64,000 nucleotides of DNA, taken from positions 3,038,001-3,102,000 of the forward strand of contig JALGAS010000002.1 of assembly GCA_023078685.1 (NCBI GenBank), read 5' to 3'. Position 1 is the stretch's first letter, and each line of letters begins with the position of its first letter. The notes beneath the pieces were generated by a model. It was given only the letters and a program-made list of their open reading frames with translations, made no database searches and had not been told where the DNA came from. This stretch comes from Neopestalotiopsis rosae (lineage: Eukaryota; Ascomycota; Sordariomycetes; Amphisphaeriales; Sporocadaceae). The translations under genes and the position numbers were made by a program. Below, one piece after another: positions 34,323-46,699 of this stretch.

Positions 34323-36773
34323 ATGTCGCAGAACACATTCTCAGAGGAATGGCTAGAGGCTCTGCTTAATTGGGTAATTTACGGCCATGGGAATACTTGG
34401 ATAACAAAGTACTAACGGAACGCTCTGTCTGCAGGCTCGAAACCTCGTTGTAAAAGCTCTCAAAAAGCCCGGCCCCGAAACGATCGAGGACCTGTACAAT
34501 GGCGCCGTATTCTCCGACTTGCTCGTCGTCCTGGACGATGATTATAAGCCCGATGAACTCCAGGAGAATCTGTCGCTTGTCAGCCAGGATAAGCCCCTAG
34601 ACGGCCGACAGCGAAACATGCACATAATACGAAAAGCCCTTCGAAGTTTTGTCAAAAGACAGCTCGAGGTGGTCGAAGTGCTTCTAGACGATGTGGACTT
34701 CCAAGCGCTCGACAGGAACCCCACTCACGAGGGCATGTGTCAGATACTATCCATATTCCTCGTTATCAGTGTAAACCTGCCAGACAAGTTTGTGTCGCAA
34801 GAGATTCTCCAAGATATGCAAAAGACGTCCGAGGACAAGTCTAGGTTGGCCAGTCTTATGCAGATCATGAACCAATCTCAGAATAGAATCAACCAAGGAG
34901 ACCATGGAGCAGAATCAGCTGAGAGTGTCCCGGCCGCCAGTTCGTCCCCAGCTCCAGCTCAACCCGCCGGCATGGACGAACTCGCCTTGGAGGCAGAATT
35001 GGGAAAATTACACCGCGAGATCGAATCACTCAAGAAGCGCAATGCTGATCTTGTCACGGTACACGAACGCCTGCAAGAAAGCCACCAGGAGCTGCTCGAG
35101 CGTCACGACAGAGTTACCATGGATAGGGACAAGCTCCAGGAGCTCCTCGAGTCGGGCGCTTACGGGGACGGCGCCGAGAAGAAGAAGCAGCTGCAAGAGC
35201 AGAACAGACTCATCGATAACCTGGAAATGCAGTTGGATGATGCGCGCCGAGCTAAAGAGGAGCTCGAAAGAGTCAAGACGCGGTTGGAAGCAGAGCTTAA
35301 CAAACTCGTCCCGCTGGCCCAGGAGTACCAGGACTTGAAACAGGAGAATGAGGACTTGGCAAAGAAGGCAAATGCTGCTGAGCATTTGAAGCAAAAGTTG
35401 GAAAAGCTTAGGGGTCTTGAGAACGAGGTCAAGAAGCTGAGAGAGGAAAGAAACGCTTTCTTCGAGAGCCAGGAGCACCTCATGAGCTTCCAGAAGCAAG
35501 TCAACGCTCTTTCAGCCGAACGAGACCAGCAAGCCAGGAATATGCAGGCATACGAGATCCAAGTCTCAGAGTTCAATGCCCAAAAGATGGCCTGGAACAT
35601 GGAGTATCAGAAACTGCAGCGACATCTCGAGACCATGGAGACAAAATCAAAGGATGACGAAGAAATGGTCAGAGAACTGCAGGAAAAGGTGATGCTTCTA
35701 GACCCTTCGGCCGTGACCGACTCGCCGTTTCCCGCCCGTACACACAGCCGCTCTCTGGAGGACGAGCTGGAAGATGACTCGGGTGAGAACCACACACTGA
35801 AAGACCTTGAGATAGCTCGCCTGCAAACCGAGAATGCATTACTCAAAAGCAGCTTGGGCGGCGAGGGCGACAAGGGCCAATTATTCCGACAGATTGAAAA
35901 GGAGCAGGACGCCCGAAAAGCCATGCAAGAAAAGTACAATGAACTTTTCGAGAAGCACATTATCGAAAGGGCTGCTCTCGATGCTCTCACAGCCAAGCAG
36001 GAGAACGAGGCACTCGCCGAAGTGCGGAAACACGCATTAGCTGAGGAGACTCGTGTTAAGGACTTGACGCGTCAGCTCGAAGCTGTCCAGACCGAGCTCA
36101 AGGACAAGGAGCGAGCTCTGACCGAGACGCAGGGTGATCTGAGAGCTGTTCAAGACGGTAACGATGCTTTAGCGGAACTGAAGACCACGGACGGCTTACT
36201 GGCTCTCTCGCTACGTGCCGAGCTCGACTCGTTGCGCAAGAAGCATGAGAACCTGAAGTATGACTTTGATTCACGCCAGGAACACCTTGTATCAGCCTTG
36301 ATCGACAAGGATATGTTCCGCAAGGAGGTCGAGGCCGCCAATGCAGAGCTTCGCAAGGCGGCCGAGGGTGGCCAACCTGTGAACCCAGATGTCACAAAGA
36401 CAATGGAGAAGATTGAGAAACTCCGCGTCAGGTACAAGCAGCTCAGTGAACAATATGACAAATCAGAGACAGGCCGCCGCGAGCTTGAAAAGGCAAACAA
36501 GGCTTTGCGGGCTGCCACGGGTGAGGAGGGAGAGAAGACCAAGGATCAGATCATCAAGAACCTGCAGCGCGAGAATGCCATGATATCCTCGGCGTGGTAC
36601 GACCTGACGAGTCGCCTGCAAAGTAACCATGTGGTGCTTCAGAGAAGAAATGACGCGCCCAAGAGCTGGCTCAACAAGCAGAGGCAGTTGGTCAATGGTA
36701 AGTGTTAAGATGCAGAAGACAATTTTTCATGTTTACTTGATGCTGACGAAACACAGCTACACCACGGAGATAG
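34323..36773 (+). CDS. hookA: Hook-family dynein adaptor (early endosome transport)
   Basis: Three exons (34323-34373, 34435-36697 and 36757-36773) give 776 aa. Hook proteins link early endosomes to dynein for microtubule transport along hyphae. The N-terminal 160 residues match the Hook calponin-like domain (EWLEALLNWARNLVV at the start, GAVFSDLLVVLDDDY, EGMCQILSIFLVISVNL). A Pro/Ala linker follows at about 185-205. From there to about residue 735 is almost continuous heptad coiled coil (for example LQEQNRLIDNLEMQLDDARR). The C-terminal block ENAMISSAWYDLTSRLQSNH with RRNDAPKSWLNKQR is the cargo-side region of fungal Hook proteins. Intron 1 falls after the 17th codon. The last exon adds only ATPRR. 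Confidence 0.92.
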
Positions 36774-37665
36774 GAACTCCAAATATGACCGACTACCATG
36801 CCACTCTCAGTATATATAGTTTTTGCATTGAGACTTCAGAGCGGTGGAATAACATTCCTCTCACCAGGTCTTTGGGTTATTTTGTGCATAGGGAATGAAG
36901 CTTGGATGTTACCCGGCATTAAAGACTGCATCAGCGACGCGTTCCTCCCCGTTTTCCTCATGACTTTCTTTGGAGCGAGCATTTACTCTATACCCTTCCT
37001 ACTGTCCCTATGATATACCTAGATTTAACGATATATATATACAAGCACAGCCCCACGCCGCCTCGACCAGGTAGAACAGAGATCTGCTACAAATGAGAGA
37101 CGGGACCGGCAGCTTTCATGATCCAATGATCGATGATGGGGGCCCAACAGGAAGATGATATAGTCAATTGAAATTAAGTACACAATAATCAGTTTGTTGG
37201 ACTAAACCACAAAATGAGGGCCAACCGACATGCTACCGACTTGCGAAATACATCATTCCATGAGATCAAAATCGGTCATGTCCACCAGACACCATTCGCA
37301 TTTGCTTGGTGCTGTATATAAATGTTCCATCGAGGCCTTAGTAAACCTGGATCATCTAGTACGAGAAGACTTTGTTATCATGTTGCTTACAATGCAGTCT
37401 ACGACAAAACAATGAAGATGGTCAATTTCAGAGGAAAGAGGCCGGGACCTCAGACATCGTTGGGTTTGAGAACTTTTTATACCACATCCTGAGCAGATTC
37501 TTTCCCCTCGCAGTATATGCATCTAGAGTGGCCAAGTCTATTTATTTCATGAGCATGACGACTTGAACCCGATTCATTAAACAGAGCCGGGTATTGTACA
37601 ATGTTGCCAGCGGATTCCCAATGCATCATTGACCGTCCAACGCCGTGTCATCACACATTATCGAC
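36774..37665. other. convergent intergenic region between Hook and RPN8
   Basis: Both neighbours end here. No gene or repeat of note is seen. Confidence 0.5.
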
Positions 37666-38874
37666 TTATTTCTTCTTATCCTTGTCGCCGCTCTTCTCCA
37701 CTGAATCGCCATTCGCACCGTTGGCGCCCTCCTTCTTGTCCTTTTCGTCTTTGCCTGCTGCAAGTTCCTCCTTCTTTGCCTCGTTCTCTTCAGCCTGTTG
37801 CCGGTTCTGAATCTTGTTCTCAATCAGGTCGTGGAATGCAGTGATGGCACGGATCAGACTGCTGAGATAGATGGCCAGAAGCTGGTCGTTGGTCTTGACG
37901 CTCATGGCGTGCGAGAGTTCGCTGGCGTTGGCTTCCTTGCCCTCATTTCCAGGCTTGGGTGTCGACAAGTTTGGCAAGAGGTTGAAGATGTCTTGGAGGT
38001 TGCCCAGAACGGCGTGGTTGACGGGCAGTTGGCCATCTTGGACCTTCTGTAGATAGGCCTGGATATCTCGTAACCGCAAGTGCAGACCTTGCAGCGACTG
38101 TAGTTGGTTTGTAATTCTGGTGGACAGGGTGCCGATGGCTACATCTCGAATATCTCTCAACAAGTGCTCGACACCGATTTCCTCTGCCTCCTCTGCTTCA
38201 ATGGTTGATGGCGTGTGTACAAAAGTCTTGCTGGTGGCTGTGCCGTCCTGTATTGTTGTCATGTCAGTATTGTGCACGTGGGCATATCAGTCAAACGAGA
38301 AGTGCCAAACAACTGGTTATACTTACGTCCTTGATCTCCTCCACTGCAAAGTATGCATCTGTAGGCACGCCAGACTCCTTGGGCTGAACATCAATAATGA
38401 CCAGCAGGGGGTTCGGTGTGTAGCGCTTGAACAGCTCGTTGATCTCGAGATCGGAGGCGCGAAGCTTGGGTCCAGAGTGGTACCATCCTATTAACTTCTC
38501 GCGGGCATTGACCTTCTTGAACATGTCGCGCATGTTCTCGACATAGTTGTGATCTAGGAACCAGACTGAAGGGTCGTCGTTGTCCTCCTCAAACGGCACT
38601 GGAGGTGGGGGGAGCAAGTAATGTCAGCGGCCAACTCTTTGCTTCAACATATTGCGGGGAGGCAAAGAACAAGGGAGTAGCTATCCTTACCTGCAAAGCT
38701 GTTCGACACTCTGACATCCTTTCCATCATTTTGGCCCAGCAGGACACCGACTACTCGCTTCCGTGTGCCCTTGGCAGCTCTGTTGTAGTGGTCGACGACG
38801 GACAGCAGGACGAGGGGCGCAACGGTGACATGTTTCGAGACGAAGGCGAGCGTCTCAGCGGTAGTGGCTGGCAT
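37666..38874 (-). CDS. RPN8: 26S proteasome lid subunit RPN8 (MPN domain, non-catalytic)
   Basis: Three exons (38874-38691, 38598-38327 and 38247-37666) give 345 aa. It is a structural partner of the deubiquitinase RPN11 in the proteasome lid. The MPN domain spans about 1-150: [44 protein letters not shown]. The position of the JAMM metal site reads [17 protein letters not shown], with H-S instead of H-x-H, so it cannot bind zinc as RPN11 does, as expected for RPN8. The rest is helical ([40 protein letters not shown]) and ends in a Lys/Glu-rich tail. All three junctions use GTAAG donors and keep frame. Confidence 0.95.
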
Positions 38875-40511
38875 TTTGACGGACTCCGCTGGTGTTTTCT
38901 GATGGGACGCGGATGAGGATATTTCTATGCCGAAAGAGGGACAAGCGATAGCTGTTGGGAGGTTGTTTGTGTGGTGATGGGGACTTATTGAGTTCGCCTG
39001 AAAGAGGCTCTTGGTGGTTGCGTAGGGCGCTTGGTTGGTTAGCAGCACAGGGTCAGCGTAAGGTAAGGCAAGGTAGGTAAGGTAGGTAGCTCGCACGCTC
39101 ACCACCTTAGCACCTTAGCTGCAGCAGGCTTCCAATTGCAGGCGCGGCGGGCCTTAGCTCATCACTTTCCCATTGGTAGGTACGTACCTCTACGCCTCTA
39201 GTTCAGCCCCATCTTGAGATCCATCCAGTCCAGCCTCGTTGCTTTGCAGCAGGCAGTTTCATCATTCATCTTCAATCAATCATTGAATGCAGTCGCACTG
39301 AGGGAAGAGACTGAGTAACCTTGTGGCTCGTGCACAATATCTCCAGGTTTTCCATTCCCATGAAGCTCGTCGCAAGCTATCAGCCACTATACGCCGGAGC
39401 AAAGGAGCATGGAAGATGCAGATTCACCTGGGCGAAAAAAATTAGATGAGGTCAAGAACTTCCATACATGATGTCCGATGAATGAAAAGGATTGCGTGCT
39501 ACGCATTTCTCTATCGCCCCAGATCCAAAGTTTGAGAACACATCAGCGTTGAATACCTTTTTGGCCGATGCTAGATGCCGTGAGTGGAGTGCCCCATACC
39601 CGGCCCTCCCAACTTTTCCGGAATGCCTTCGTACCTCGAGTTGTTTGTTCTTCCTCCGAAGCGCGAGCGCCGAAGCGGAAGCCCCGGGAGATATAGTCAT
39701 GCTACAGGCCATATTATTCCAAGTTCTGACCTACCGGTGCATTCCGGTTTGCTGGTTGATGACGGAGCCGCTGTCTCTGTGCTGGAAGTCAGTGCCCAGT
39801 CCACTTCCAACCCCCAACTGTTGCTAAAAAGTTATGACAAGGTTGCTAGTCAGGTAGTATACAGTAAGAATATCAGCATGTTGAGAACAGAAGCCAGATG
39901 GTAAATCCCAATTTCTTGGTGAATAGTCTCTTGAAATATAATCCATTTTCTTCTTGAAAGAGCATCATAGATCGCCCAAATCCCACCTTACCTTTGCAAC
40001 ACGACAACTACTAATTCACCTACCTTTCATAGGCATGGAGCACAGATTAAAGAGATACAGTAGATAGTCACAAGCAGAATTGGAAAGCCATTTGATCATT
40101 CGGCGGCTCAACGGAGCACCTTGTGGAGAATTAGCCGAGCTCCAATGGCCTCTCCCACGAGCTCTGCCGGGTTTAGTTGCAGCGACTGACTGGGGCTTCC
40201 AAGACAAGGAAGAGCCACTAATATCTATCAATTGCCCTGGAAGTGGGCCCTCCCCTAGGCCCGGTTGTTCTGCCGCCAATGCGCTCGGTAGCTCGCGACG
40301 AGGTGCCCATTAAGCTTCTTGCTGCTGGGCGTGCGGTTTTTTGTTTTCTCATCGATGATTCTCTAGCACCTTCACCTCAGGTCGCGCGCTTCTCTATATC
40401 TAACATCTCTTTCCTCTCCACTCCTCCCGGTTTCCTTTTCTTCCTTCTTGTCTGCCTCGGTCAGGTCTTTTACTCCTCCTCAAACCTTCCCTCCAAGAAA
40501 AATCGGCAAAG
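38875..40511. other. divergent promoter region between RPN8 and ADK1
   Basis: About 1.6 kb without a supported gene. It holds a GGTAAGGTAGGTA-type repeat near the RPN8 side (39060-39090). A long pyrimidine-rich leader (about 40395-40500) precedes the ADK1 start, typical of strongly expressed fungal genes. Confidence 0.55.
39060..39090 (+). repeat. GGTAAGG/GGTAGGTA short repeats in RPN8 upstream region
   Basis: Tandem variants of AGGTAAGGCAAGGTAGGTAA lie about 190 bp upstream of RPN8. A related GGTAGGTAGGTAG run is at 45853-45865 in the HEM13 upstream region. These may be promoter elements or simple slippage repeats. Confidence 0.6.
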
Positions 40512-41502
<991 letters not shown>

Positions 41503-42025
41503 ACAAAGTTTGCCAAATCTTGCATAAATGAGGTTTGGGCCTTCTTTTTAATTTTGTATGGATGATGATGTCTTTGTGAACAACGGGGGTCCGCAAAACG
41601 GCGGCATCAAAGAGGCAGTCATTTCTACTGCCCGTTTCCATCACAAATCGAAACCCATCAAGACGCTATGAATGGATGTACCACAGGAATGTATCATAGA
41701 GTTTCCCGCCTGGCGGCGTTGTGTATGTACAATGAGAGTAATTTCAGGCTGCCAAAAATCGAGACTGCTAGACATGTTTTTTATAACTTTCGATGAATCT
41801 ACCGTGTTCATAATTTCTATTTGGTCATTCTGTTGATTATATTATTCGCTGTGTATAATACGCCTGATATGCACTGAATGAAAAACAATAAGACGAGCCG
41901 TTCCAGCTTTTCCCTCCACCATAAATCGCCATGTCTTTCATGTAGGGCTCTTAAAATTCAACGCTGCATGCATGATTTTCTCCAAGATGAAAAAAATGAG
42001 AAAAAGAAACAATGGAAAAGCAGAG
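41503..42025. other. convergent intergenic region between ADK1 and the SWIM gene
   Basis: AT-richer 3' flanks of two convergent genes. No gene is seen. Confidence 0.5.
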
Positions 42026-42859
42026 TCACAGACTGCCGATAAGCCCGGCCGCTTCCTCTCGTCCGACCTTCCGCTCCTGTACATAATCTCCGAGAACGCT
42101 GCCCCATCGCTCGGCGAGCACGCAGGCAAGCAGGTGCTTGCAGCAGGGCGGCGTGCCGGACGCAACGCCGGTGCCGTCATCCCGGCTATCGAGACTCAGA
42201 CCACCGAACTCCCAGCCGTGCGCACCTCCGCGCAATGCGTGTTCGACATTCCCACCGCCATCATCATCGTCATCGGCAGGCCGGATCTGGTATCCCGCCG
42301 TCGCCGCACGGTCCTTTTCACCACTAATCGCGGGAAAGGCCCCAAACGCAAAGGCCGCGCAGTCGCAACTCCAAGCCTGGGTGCAGACAAGGTACGTCGG
42401 ACCGCGGCCGGCATCCTCCAACAAAGCCGGTGGTGGTCTGCGACCGCGCCGCGCGGGCTGCTGCTGGGCCGAGCGGACGAGGTGGAACGAAGCTGCCCTG
42501 GCGTCTCGGCGCGCTTGCTCAATCTCGGCTTCTGCGCTCGAGACCAATGGTGGTGATTGTACGGAAGCCGGCGTGCTGTCCTCGAGCACTAGAACTCTCG
42601 TCACCAGCCCGCGGTCCAGCAAATCCAGTGCCGGCAGCAAGAGAGACGGGTAAATGACGTGTAATGTGGTGATGAGTGTCCTGGAATTGGGTGGGAGCAG
42701 AGCCAAGGGACTCGTCGCATCTTGCGCCTGCACGTGTCTCGAGGCTGACTTTGCCGGCTGAGTACCTCGCGCCGCCACGGGTAATGAAGTGAGTGTGTTG
42801 ATGAGCGAGGTGAGCAGGGCACGCGGGGCCGGGAGTATGCTGGCGTCGCTTTCCATCAT
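42026..42859 (-). CDS. SWIM zinc-finger protein, probable Sws1/Shu2-type recombination factor
   Basis: Intronless, 277 aa from the first true ATG (42859); the frame opens a little further upstream only through TTG. The SWIM signature C-x-C...C-x-H is present: WSCDCAAFAF (C165, C167) and CCKHLLACVLAERW (C240, H242), placed at the C-terminus as in Sws1/Shu2, which work with Rad51 paralogues in homologous recombination. Upstream, LHVIYPSLLLPALDLLDRGL resembles the region before the SWIM motif in fungal Sws1. The spacer between the two metal pairs is long (about 70 residues) and Asp/Gly-rich, and a basic/Pro-rich stretch (PARRGRRPPP) precedes the motif. Family is clear at the SWIM level; the Sws1 assignment is inferred. 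The start lies 8 bp after the stop of another minus-strand reading frame. Confidence 0.65.
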   Translation of the reverse strand: MMESDASILPAPRALLTSLINTLTSLPVAARGTQPAKSASRHVQAQDATSPLALLPPNSRTLITTLHVIYPSLLLPALDLLDRGLVTRVLVLEDSTPASVQSPPLVSSAEAEIEQARRDARAASFHLVRSAQQQPARRGRRPPPALLEDAGRGPTYLVCTQAWSCDCAAFAFGAFPAISGEKDRAATAGYQIRPADDDDDGGGNVEHALRGGAHGWEFGGLSLDSRDDGTGVASGTPPCCKHLLACVLAERWGSVLGDYVQERKVGREEAAGLIGSL

Positions 42860-42867
42860 GACCAAAG

Positions 42868-43552
42868 CTAAAATGTTGTTTTGCTCTTCTTTTTCTTCTT
42901 CTTTTTCGCTATTGCCTTGATGACGTTGATCTTGCCGTTTCCTTTTGCATCCCCACTAGTGTCGCTTTCGATGTTGCCGTTGGTGTTGCCGTCGCCGCTG
43001 TGACGATGCGGCGATGGTGACCGCGATCCGGGTGTGCTGGGTGTGCCGGGTGGACTGTCTTGGATTTGGTCGCCGAGCCACGATATCGCCCGAACTACCT
43101 TGCAGAGGACCTTCTAGGCCAAGTACGGATTGTAATCGAGTATGCGGACTGACACCAGCATCTGGCAGTGAACAATAAAAATGATGCACTGGACTTGATG
43201 TTGTTCCTGCCCGAATAGATGACTTTTTGGCATGGATGCTGAATCAGCAGACGAACTCACTGTTCTCAAGACACCAACAATGTTGACGACAGAGGTCATC
43301 AACTTACAGTGTAGCGCAACAGAGTAGACAAAGGACAGAAGAGATCCAAATTACGACTCCCAAGTCGAAGATAATTCTTCGCTCTCTCTGCTGCTCGATG
43401 TAATATTGAATATTCTCCAGGTTGCTGACATCTATCTCCCTGATGGGCGGCTTTTTGCTGGCTCCATTTGTAGCTTTTGGCGGTTGCTAGCCTTTCCCAA
43501 ATTGACGGTTTCTTGGTGTGTTTCTCGGTGGTGCTGCAGCCTTGCGAGCCAT
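42868..43552 (-). pseudogene. membrane-protein locus with in-frame TAGs; damaged or unresolved gene
   Basis: On the minus strand, ATG 43552 begins MARKAAAPPRNTPRNRQFGK and continues in the same frame, after a TAG at 43489-43487, as KKPPIREIDVSNLENIQYYI, then EQQRERRIIFDLGVVIWISS and a hydrophobic segment, up to a GTAAGT donor near 43311. Further down, LVSVRILDYNPYLA is followed by a TAG and then in the same frame by KVLCKVVRAISWLGDQIQDS, a Pro/Ser/Gly linker and a Lys-rich end (AIAKKKKKKKSKTTF) stopping at 42868. This reads like a small membrane protein with a basic tail. No combination of standard splice sites I tried removes both TAGs. Either it is a pseudogene or the exon structure is unusual. 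No family recognised. Confidence 0.45.
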
Positions 43553-44031
43553 TCGGAACAGAGTGTGTGACAAAAAAATGACGTGCAAAATATGATGATA
43601 TCCTGGAGTTTCTAGGGTGGTGGTAGCTTGCAAATGTTGTTGGCTCAAAGAATACTTTTCAGTTGAGACTCCATAGATCTATCATTGGGCATGCATAGAC
43701 ATACGCCGATTTGAAAGAAACGCGCTATGCTTGCTTGATGTTGTGCCTGTCTGGTATCTGAGATCGATTGCGATTTCCTCTATATCTCCTGCTGCCGAAT
43801 TTCCTGAGGTCGGGAGAAGCTTCCAACATTCATCCGCTGTCCTTGGTACCTACCATGCGCCAGTATGCGCCTGTACCTCTACAAGTCCCTATTCTTATCG
43901 CTTTTTGAAAAAATATATACAACTAGTGTCCAGGTCTTTCTATTCACAATATCTCTTTTTTTGTCCATTGCGCCTTTTGTTGTACATGATGTTTGACATA
44001 GCCCCAAGGTTCCAGTTTTGAGAACCAGAAT
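43553..44031. other. intergenic region
   Basis: HEM13 3' flank and upstream region of the membrane-protein locus. No gene is seen. Confidence 0.5.
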
Positions 44032-45310
44032 TTACACCCAGTCCTTGGGGTTTCTGAGCACCTCGAGAATTCGTGACTCACGAGTGTTTGGCTCAGGCTC
44101 GTGCATGTACCTCCACTGGGCTGTTCGGGGAAGACTGATGAGGATACTCTCGGTTCTCGAACCCGGAGTCGTCAGGCCAAATGCGGTACCTCTGTCGTGG
44201 ACCAGGTTGAACTCGACGTAGCGGCCACGGCGGATTTGCTGCCATTCCTTTTCCTTCTCGGTGAAGGGCAAGTCTTTCCGCTTCTCAAGAATGGGCATGT
44301 AGGATGGCAAGAAGCTGCTGACGACATCCTTGGTGAAGGCAAAGGCGTTCTCAATGTCTGTGTCCTTGTCGTCCAGGTCATCATAAAAGATACCGCCGAT
44401 ACCTCTCCTCTCGCCTCGGTGGGTGTTGAAGAAGTAGTCATCGCACCACTTCTTGAAGCGAGGATAGTAATCCTTGTTGTGCTTGTCGCATGCCTCCTTT
44501 AGCGTCTTGTGGAAGTGGACTGCGTCCTCGTCGTACAGGTAGCTAGGAGTCAAATCGCTACCTCCTCCAAACCACCATGCCTGTGGGGTTCCGTCGGCCT
44601 TCATAGTCTCAAAGTACCGGCAGTTGAAGTGGACGGTGGGTGCCATGGGATTGTGAGGATGCAGCACCAGGCTCAGACCCAGGGCGTAGAAGGGCAGCTG
44701 GTCGACATCCGTGGCAATGTTGCTGTGGTTGGCCCTCATCTTCTCAATTGATGCCTTGGTCAGGGTGCCATACACGACACTAATGTTGACTCCGGCCTTT
44801 TCAAATACATTTCCGTCTTGAAGCACCATGGACAGACCGCCACCGCCATGCGGCCTCTGCCAGGTGTCCTTGCGGAATCTTGTGCCATCGATCTGTTCGA
44901 GGGCATAGACAATCTCCTCCTGCTTCTGGCGGATCAGTTCCTCCATGCGGAGACGCATGGGCGAGTGTTCGTTGACGCCATCTTCGCGCTTGGTACGCTC
45001 ATCGAGTTCGGCAAGGGAGCGACTATCGAGCTTGAGGGTGTTCTGCTGTGTCTGAATTACGGCTGTCAGCTGATGATGTTACATGTACGACTAGCAGCTA
45101 TGCCGGGCAAGCAGCATAACATACCATTCCATATGCTGCCGCTGATACCGACAGAATTGCCGCAGCAGCAGCGGCCCATGAAGCACGAGAAGTCCATTGC
45201 GACGCCGAAGTACCCGCCCGAGTGGTGAAGAAGCGTTGCGGTAGACGAGACGTCGTGGCCTGGGGCCGATGTCGCGGTATCGCTACCTGACAGACACGTC
45301 TTTTAAACAT
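44032..45310 (-). CDS. HEM13: coproporphyrinogen III oxidase (haem synthesis)
   Basis: Two exons (45310-45125 and 45069-44032) give 407 aa. It performs oxygen-dependent decarboxylation of coproporphyrinogen III to protoporphyrinogen IX. Family blocks: [47 protein letters not shown] (the signature region), [14 protein letters not shown] with its conserved Asp, [20 protein letters not shown] and a WRYMHEP end. The N-terminus is Arg-rich with no acids ([17 protein letters not shown]...), followed by one hydrophobic Ala-rich segment ([20 protein letters not shown]). That combination suits mitochondrial intermembrane-space sorting, unlike the cytosolic yeast enzyme. The 55-bp intron sits right after this leader. 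Acceptor 45070 (CATCAG) keeps frame; the nearby CTGACAG does not. Confidence 0.94.
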
Positions 45311-46386
45311 TTTTTGAACAAGCCCTGCGACACACCGGCGATTCCTGGCAACCTAGAATTGGAAAAATGTAGTGTAGACTTTTGGCCGAACTCAGCAATT
45401 GAAAAGAGAGAGCAATTGTGAAATGAGAGCAACCCGAGAACGTGAGATTGCTGGAAGTTCCGGAAGCTTTGTCCTGTGCTGCTCCGGGTCCAGTGTCTTT
45501 CTCGGAATGGTGAGAATGCGACCAGCTTGACCAGCTTCGGCAGCCCCCAAGAGCGCTAATTCGGGGGTACCTGGCAGGGATCCTAGATCTTGCCAACAGC
45601 CCACCTTCAATTCCACTAAGGGTGCTGCGCAGATGAGTTGTCAATGGGGCATTCAGCGGCCTCGGCTCTTCCTTGGATCATTCATTGCGAGACCAATTCG
45701 GCGCGGAGAACTCCTTTTTGCGGCAGTGCTTGGCTGACCATTGATTCCCTGGATGCCAATCAGTACTTGCGGTTTGGTCATCATATTATGCCCATATACG
45801 TAGTTCTCAATCACTCAAACATACTGTGTCACCTCCCGATGGCCCCGGGTCTGGTAGGTAGGTAGAACGCACTAACAGCAAGTAGCACCTAAGTTATTTG
45901 GTATATATCTGCCATACCTACGAAGTTCGGATGAAGTCGTCTGACCAGTCTGATTGCTATCTACAAACAAGTATACATACTCGGCAAGCATCGGTATACT
46001 GAATCAATGGCTGAGACGGGTACCGAATCCACACTTTATCACTCATTCTAGAACATCTACCTGCACCGTGCACATCTAGGTCATACCAGACGACTCCTCG
46101 CTTCATGGCATACACTGTCATTCAAATTGCAATGGCAACCGCCAGCGGACGCAACTATGTTACCCACTTGGTTGACTTAACACTTTTATAATATTCATCG
46201 TGTATCAATCCATTCACGTTTCTCCTGCTCAGTTCCTCACACACCAACCTTACCACATCCCGCGTCCTAGCACTGTTCAGGGTCCACGAGTTTTGATGGG
46301 CGGTGGAGCCTGACTCGACAAGCGCACAGTCTATACAACATAGGGTATGATACCGAATAAATTCTTCAACAAATAACACAACACAT
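45311..46386. other. intergenic region, HEM13 promoter side
   Basis: No gene is supported. A GGTAGGTAGGTAG run is at 45853-45865. Confidence 0.5.
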
Positions 46387-46465
46387 TCCGATATGGTGTA
46401 GTGGCTAACATATGACGCTCTCATCTTGATCCGTCATGCCCGGGGTTCGATTCCCCGTGTCGGAG
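46387..46465 (+). tRNA. tRNA-Glu (CTC) with a very short intron
   Basis: The acceptor stem TCCGATA pairs with TGTCGGA (one G-U) and the discriminator is G. The D arm (GGTGTAGTGGCTAACA), anticodon stem TGACG/CGTCA and T arm (CGGGGTTCGATTCCCCG) are intact. The anticodon loop holds CTC after the invariant T. Seven extra bases (about TCTTGAT) sit one base after the anticodon, the canonical tRNA intron site, leaving a 72-nt mature tRNA. Confidence 0.9.
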
Positions 46466-46699
46466 TTTATTCTTTTGTCTATTTGTCCTATATGTTTTTG
46501 CTGCCTTCACCACGAAACCCGTACTGTATGCCATCCGATGCCGAATCTTGGCAGAGCAAAAAAAGTTTGGCTCCACCAACCTTATAGAATTTTTTTGCCT
46601 AGACCCACTACTCAACTGTTTGAATGCGAAAGCGAAGCCGAAGAAAAATAAATAAAAAGGACACTGCCGCACTCCTGAAGGAGGCAAAAGAATAACTGT

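Noticed and set aside
42859..42865. Start of the SWIM frame two codons upstream at a TTG
   Set aside because: Fungal genes start at ATG almost without exception; the first ATG is at 42859.
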